This document shows, in pieces, positions 5,996-7,218 of a stretch of 7,218 nt of DNA. Under the pieces are notes generated by a model. The model ran no database searches. It saw only the letters and a list, made by a program, of their open reading frames with translations, and was not told where the DNA came from. The stretch spans positions 1-7,218 of the forward strand of contig CAMBHC010000129.1 of the NCBI GenBank assembly GCA_945866285.1, in the 5' to 3' direction. This stretch comes from Candidatus Sulfopaludibacter sp. SbA3 (GTDB lineage: Bacteria > Acidobacteriota > Vicinamibacteria > Vicinamibacterales > UBA2999). Numbering within the stretch: position 1 is the first letter of the stretch; every line of letters starts with the position of its first letter. The translations under genes were made by a program, and so were the position numbers.

Positions 5996-6731
5996 TGCCG
6001 CTCACCCAGCTGGCCTTGGGAGAGGCCAGGAATGCGATGGCGGCGCCAATCTCATCGGGCTTGCCGAAGCGGCCAAACGGCAGTTCGCGCGCAACGAACT
6101 CGGCCATCCCCTTGGGATCGGCCTGCACGCGCTTCCACAACGATCCGCCCTCGAACAGGATCGACCCAGGCGCCACCGAGACGACGCGGATCTGATCCTT
6201 CGCGAGCTGTTGCGCAAGCGACTTGGTCAGGCTGATTTCTGCGGCCTTCACGGCGTTATACGTCATGCGGCCGCCCGACTCGCGGCCGAAAATCGACGAC
6301 ACCGTGACGATCGCGCCACCACCTTGCTTGCGCATGTGCGGCACCGCCAGGCGTGACGCGCGAATGGCCGGGAACAGCGTCTGATCGAACGCGTCCTGCC
6401 AGTCGGCATCGGTCGTGCTCTCGAGATCCGCGCCCTTCGCCAGGCCGACGTTGTTGACGAGCACATCAAGACGGCCGAACGTCGCGACCGCGGCGTCAAT
6501 CACGGTCGCCACGCCCGCTTCGGACGACACATCGGCGATCACCCCTTCAGCGCTGGCGCCGTTCACCGCGGCGATGCGCAGTTGCTCGACGGCGCGCTGC
6601 AATTGCTCGGCACCCCGCGCACAGACGACGACGTGCGCGCCTTCCGCAACCAGCGCCTGCGCGGCGGCGAACCCAATGCCACGACTGCCGCCAGTCACCA
6701 CCACCACTCTTCCCGTCAGCCCTAGATCCAT
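5955..6731 (-). CDS. Classical short-chain dehydrogenase/reductase (SDR)
   Basis: This 258-aa NAD(P)H-dependent oxidoreductase is of normal length for classical SDRs and probably cytoplasmic. The Rossmann cofactor motif is TGGSRGIG (13-20), with the adenine-contact ADVS at 66-69 and NNVG (93-96) in place of the usual NNAG. The catalytic residues are S145, Y158 and K162 (YNAVK, 158-162), followed by VAPGS (186-190) and the C-terminal VSGTTVVVDG. The position where the catalytic tetrad normally has Asn reads Gln-Thr-Leu (Thr118). The start is supported by the family N-terminus MDLGLTGRVVVVTGG and by a GGGAG just upstream, though at only 2 nt spacing. Many relatives are labelled 3-oxoacyl-ACP reductase, but that specificity cannot be assigned here. 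It follows the DUF547 gene on the same strand with a 46-bp gap holding a 9-bp tandem repeat, so co-transcription is plausible. Its 3' end overlaps the convergent permease by 41 bp. Confidence 0.93.
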   Translation of the reverse strand: MDLGLTGRVVVVTGGSRGIGFAAAQALVAEGAHVVVCARGAEQLQRAVEQLRIAAVNGASAEGVIADVSSEAGVATVIDAAVATFGRLDVLVNNVGLAKGADLESTTDADWQDAFDQTLFPAIRASRLAVPHMRKQGGGAIVTVSSIFGRESGGRMTYNAVKAAEISLTKSLAQQLAKDQIRVVSVAPGSILFEGGSLWKRVQADPKGMAEFVARELPFGRFGKPDEIGAAIAFLASPKASWVSGTTVVVDGCQSRMF

Positions 6732-6741
6732 ATCTCCCTAG

Positions 6742-6777
6742 CTTGGCACCTTTGGCACCTTTGGCACCCCTGGCACC
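6742..6777. repeat. Four tandem copies of a 9-bp unit (TTTGGCACC)
   Basis: The units are CTTGGCACC, TTTGGCACC, TTTGGCACC and CCTGGCACC. The array reads GGTGCCAAA-type repeats on the coding strand of the flanking genes. It fills most of the 46-bp gap between the DUF547 stop (6778-6780) and the dehydrogenase start (6731), ending about 10 bp before the ATG. No strong hairpin forms within it, although each GGTGCC core could pair with neighbouring GGCACC on the other strand. Confidence 0.85.
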
Positions 6778-7218
6778 TTATCTCCCCGTCAAATCGTTGA
6801 GACGCCAATCAAACTCGTGAAACACCATACTGAACTCGTTCTTGCGCAAGAACTCCGCTTCGTTCGGCACAATCAACGGCTCGATCAACGCCAGCACGGC
6901 GCGTTCCAGCCCGCTTCGCGACGCGTACACCGCTGGCGCACGATTGGCGAGCGTGCGCGTGAACAGCGCCTCGCGCCACGAGAACATCGGGTTCACCGAC
7001 AGGCGGTTGTTGCCGGCATCCACCTGCACCAGGACCCGTCGCGTCACCAGTTCGCTGGTCATCGTCGTCAATTGCTGATCGAGGCGCTCTGACGTGAACG
7101 CTTCGCTCTTGAGGCGGCTGCCGCCGACGGCGCCGCGGCTGAGCGCGAGCAACGCCCGCGGCTCATCGAAGGCGCCGATCACGTCTCGCTCAATGCCATC
7201 AAGGGTCAACTGCCGGCC
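6778..7218 (-). CDS. DUF547-domain protein, C-terminal part (5' end outside window)
   Basis: The frame is open from the window edge to the stop at 6778-6780, giving 146 visible residues. The TTG at 7207-7209 is an internal Leu codon, not a start. The order of motifs fits the C-terminal half of DUF547 (PF04784): LTLDGIERDVI, DEPRALLALSRG, SRLKSEAFTSERLDQQL, a VDAGNNRLSVNPMFSW stretch (family form: strand-forming segment before an F-x-W), and the closing FHEFDWRLNDL, like the family's PYDWSLN. The biochemical function of DUF547 is unknown; a transglutaminase-like fold has been proposed. Many relatives have a Cys-Pro in the ALxxAxxGCPxLR segment; here it reads RGAVGGSRLK, so the cysteine is absent. 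The export signal, if any, would be outside the window. The downstream dehydrogenase may be co-transcribed. I recognise this by motif order only. Confidence 0.72.
   Translation of the reverse strand, partial: GRQLTLDGIERDVIGAFDEPRALLALSRGAVGGSRLKSEAFTSERLDQQLTTMTSELVTRRVLVQVDAGNNRLSVNPMFSWREALFTRTLANRAPAVYASRSGLERAVLALIEPLIVPNEAEFLRKNEFSMVFHEFDWRLNDLTGR

Noticed and set aside
7207..7209. TTG as the start of the DUF547 gene
   Set aside because: The frame stays open to the window edge and the DUF547 domain clearly begins upstream, so this is an internal Leu codon.

Overview
The window is GC-rich, with short intergenic gaps. It holds six recognisable protein genes or gene parts, one decayed gene and several short repeats. 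No gene here fixes the taxonomy. The base composition, the dispersed palindromic repeats with TTCA/TAAA loops, an OmpA-family remnant and the DUF547 variant together suggest an Acidobacteriota-like soil bacterium, possibly of the Vicinamibacteria. That placement is inference from general familiarity, not from any search.

Layout. Positions 1-237 (+) are the 3' part of rpmE (ribosomal protein L31). Convergent to it, 262-4148 (-) is a two-gene operon: an SF2 DExH helicase with a C-terminal DUF1998-type cysteine cluster (mrfA/yprA family), then, two bases after its stop, a DEDD-type exonuclease with a C-terminal TPR-like region (mrfB/yprB family). This is the gene order of the Bacillus subtilis mitomycin-repair pair. 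Positions 4234-4626 (-) are the broken remains of an OmpA-family outer-membrane gene, with signal peptide and peptidoglycan-binding domain still readable in pieces. Positions 4652-5995 (+) encode an APC-superfamily amino-acid permease. Its 3' end overlaps by 41 bp the 3' end of a convergent classical short-chain dehydrogenase/reductase (5955-6731, -). Upstream of that gene on the same strand, 6778-7218 (-) is the C-terminal part of a DUF547 protein that runs off the window.

The most unusual feature is a compound palindromic repeat of 64-67 bp, made of two 22-nt hairpins inside 7-bp terminal inverted repeats. It lies inside the coding sequence of both operon genes. It is read in the same frame in each, so the helicase C-terminus and the exonuclease N-terminal region carry the same repeat-encoded peptide (consensus RSExDGFS.R...TAEAVA). 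A third, related single hairpin sits just before the exonuclease active-site motif. The helicase copy also has a 21-bp tandem duplication adding exactly seven codons. This resembles protein-invading palindromic elements known from Rickettsia rather than ordinary intergenic REP sequences.

The helicase and exonuclease probably act together in DNA repair. The other genes (ribosomal protein, permease, dehydrogenase, DUF547 protein) show no clear functional link to them. No RNA genes, CRISPR arrays, insertion sequences or defence systems were seen.
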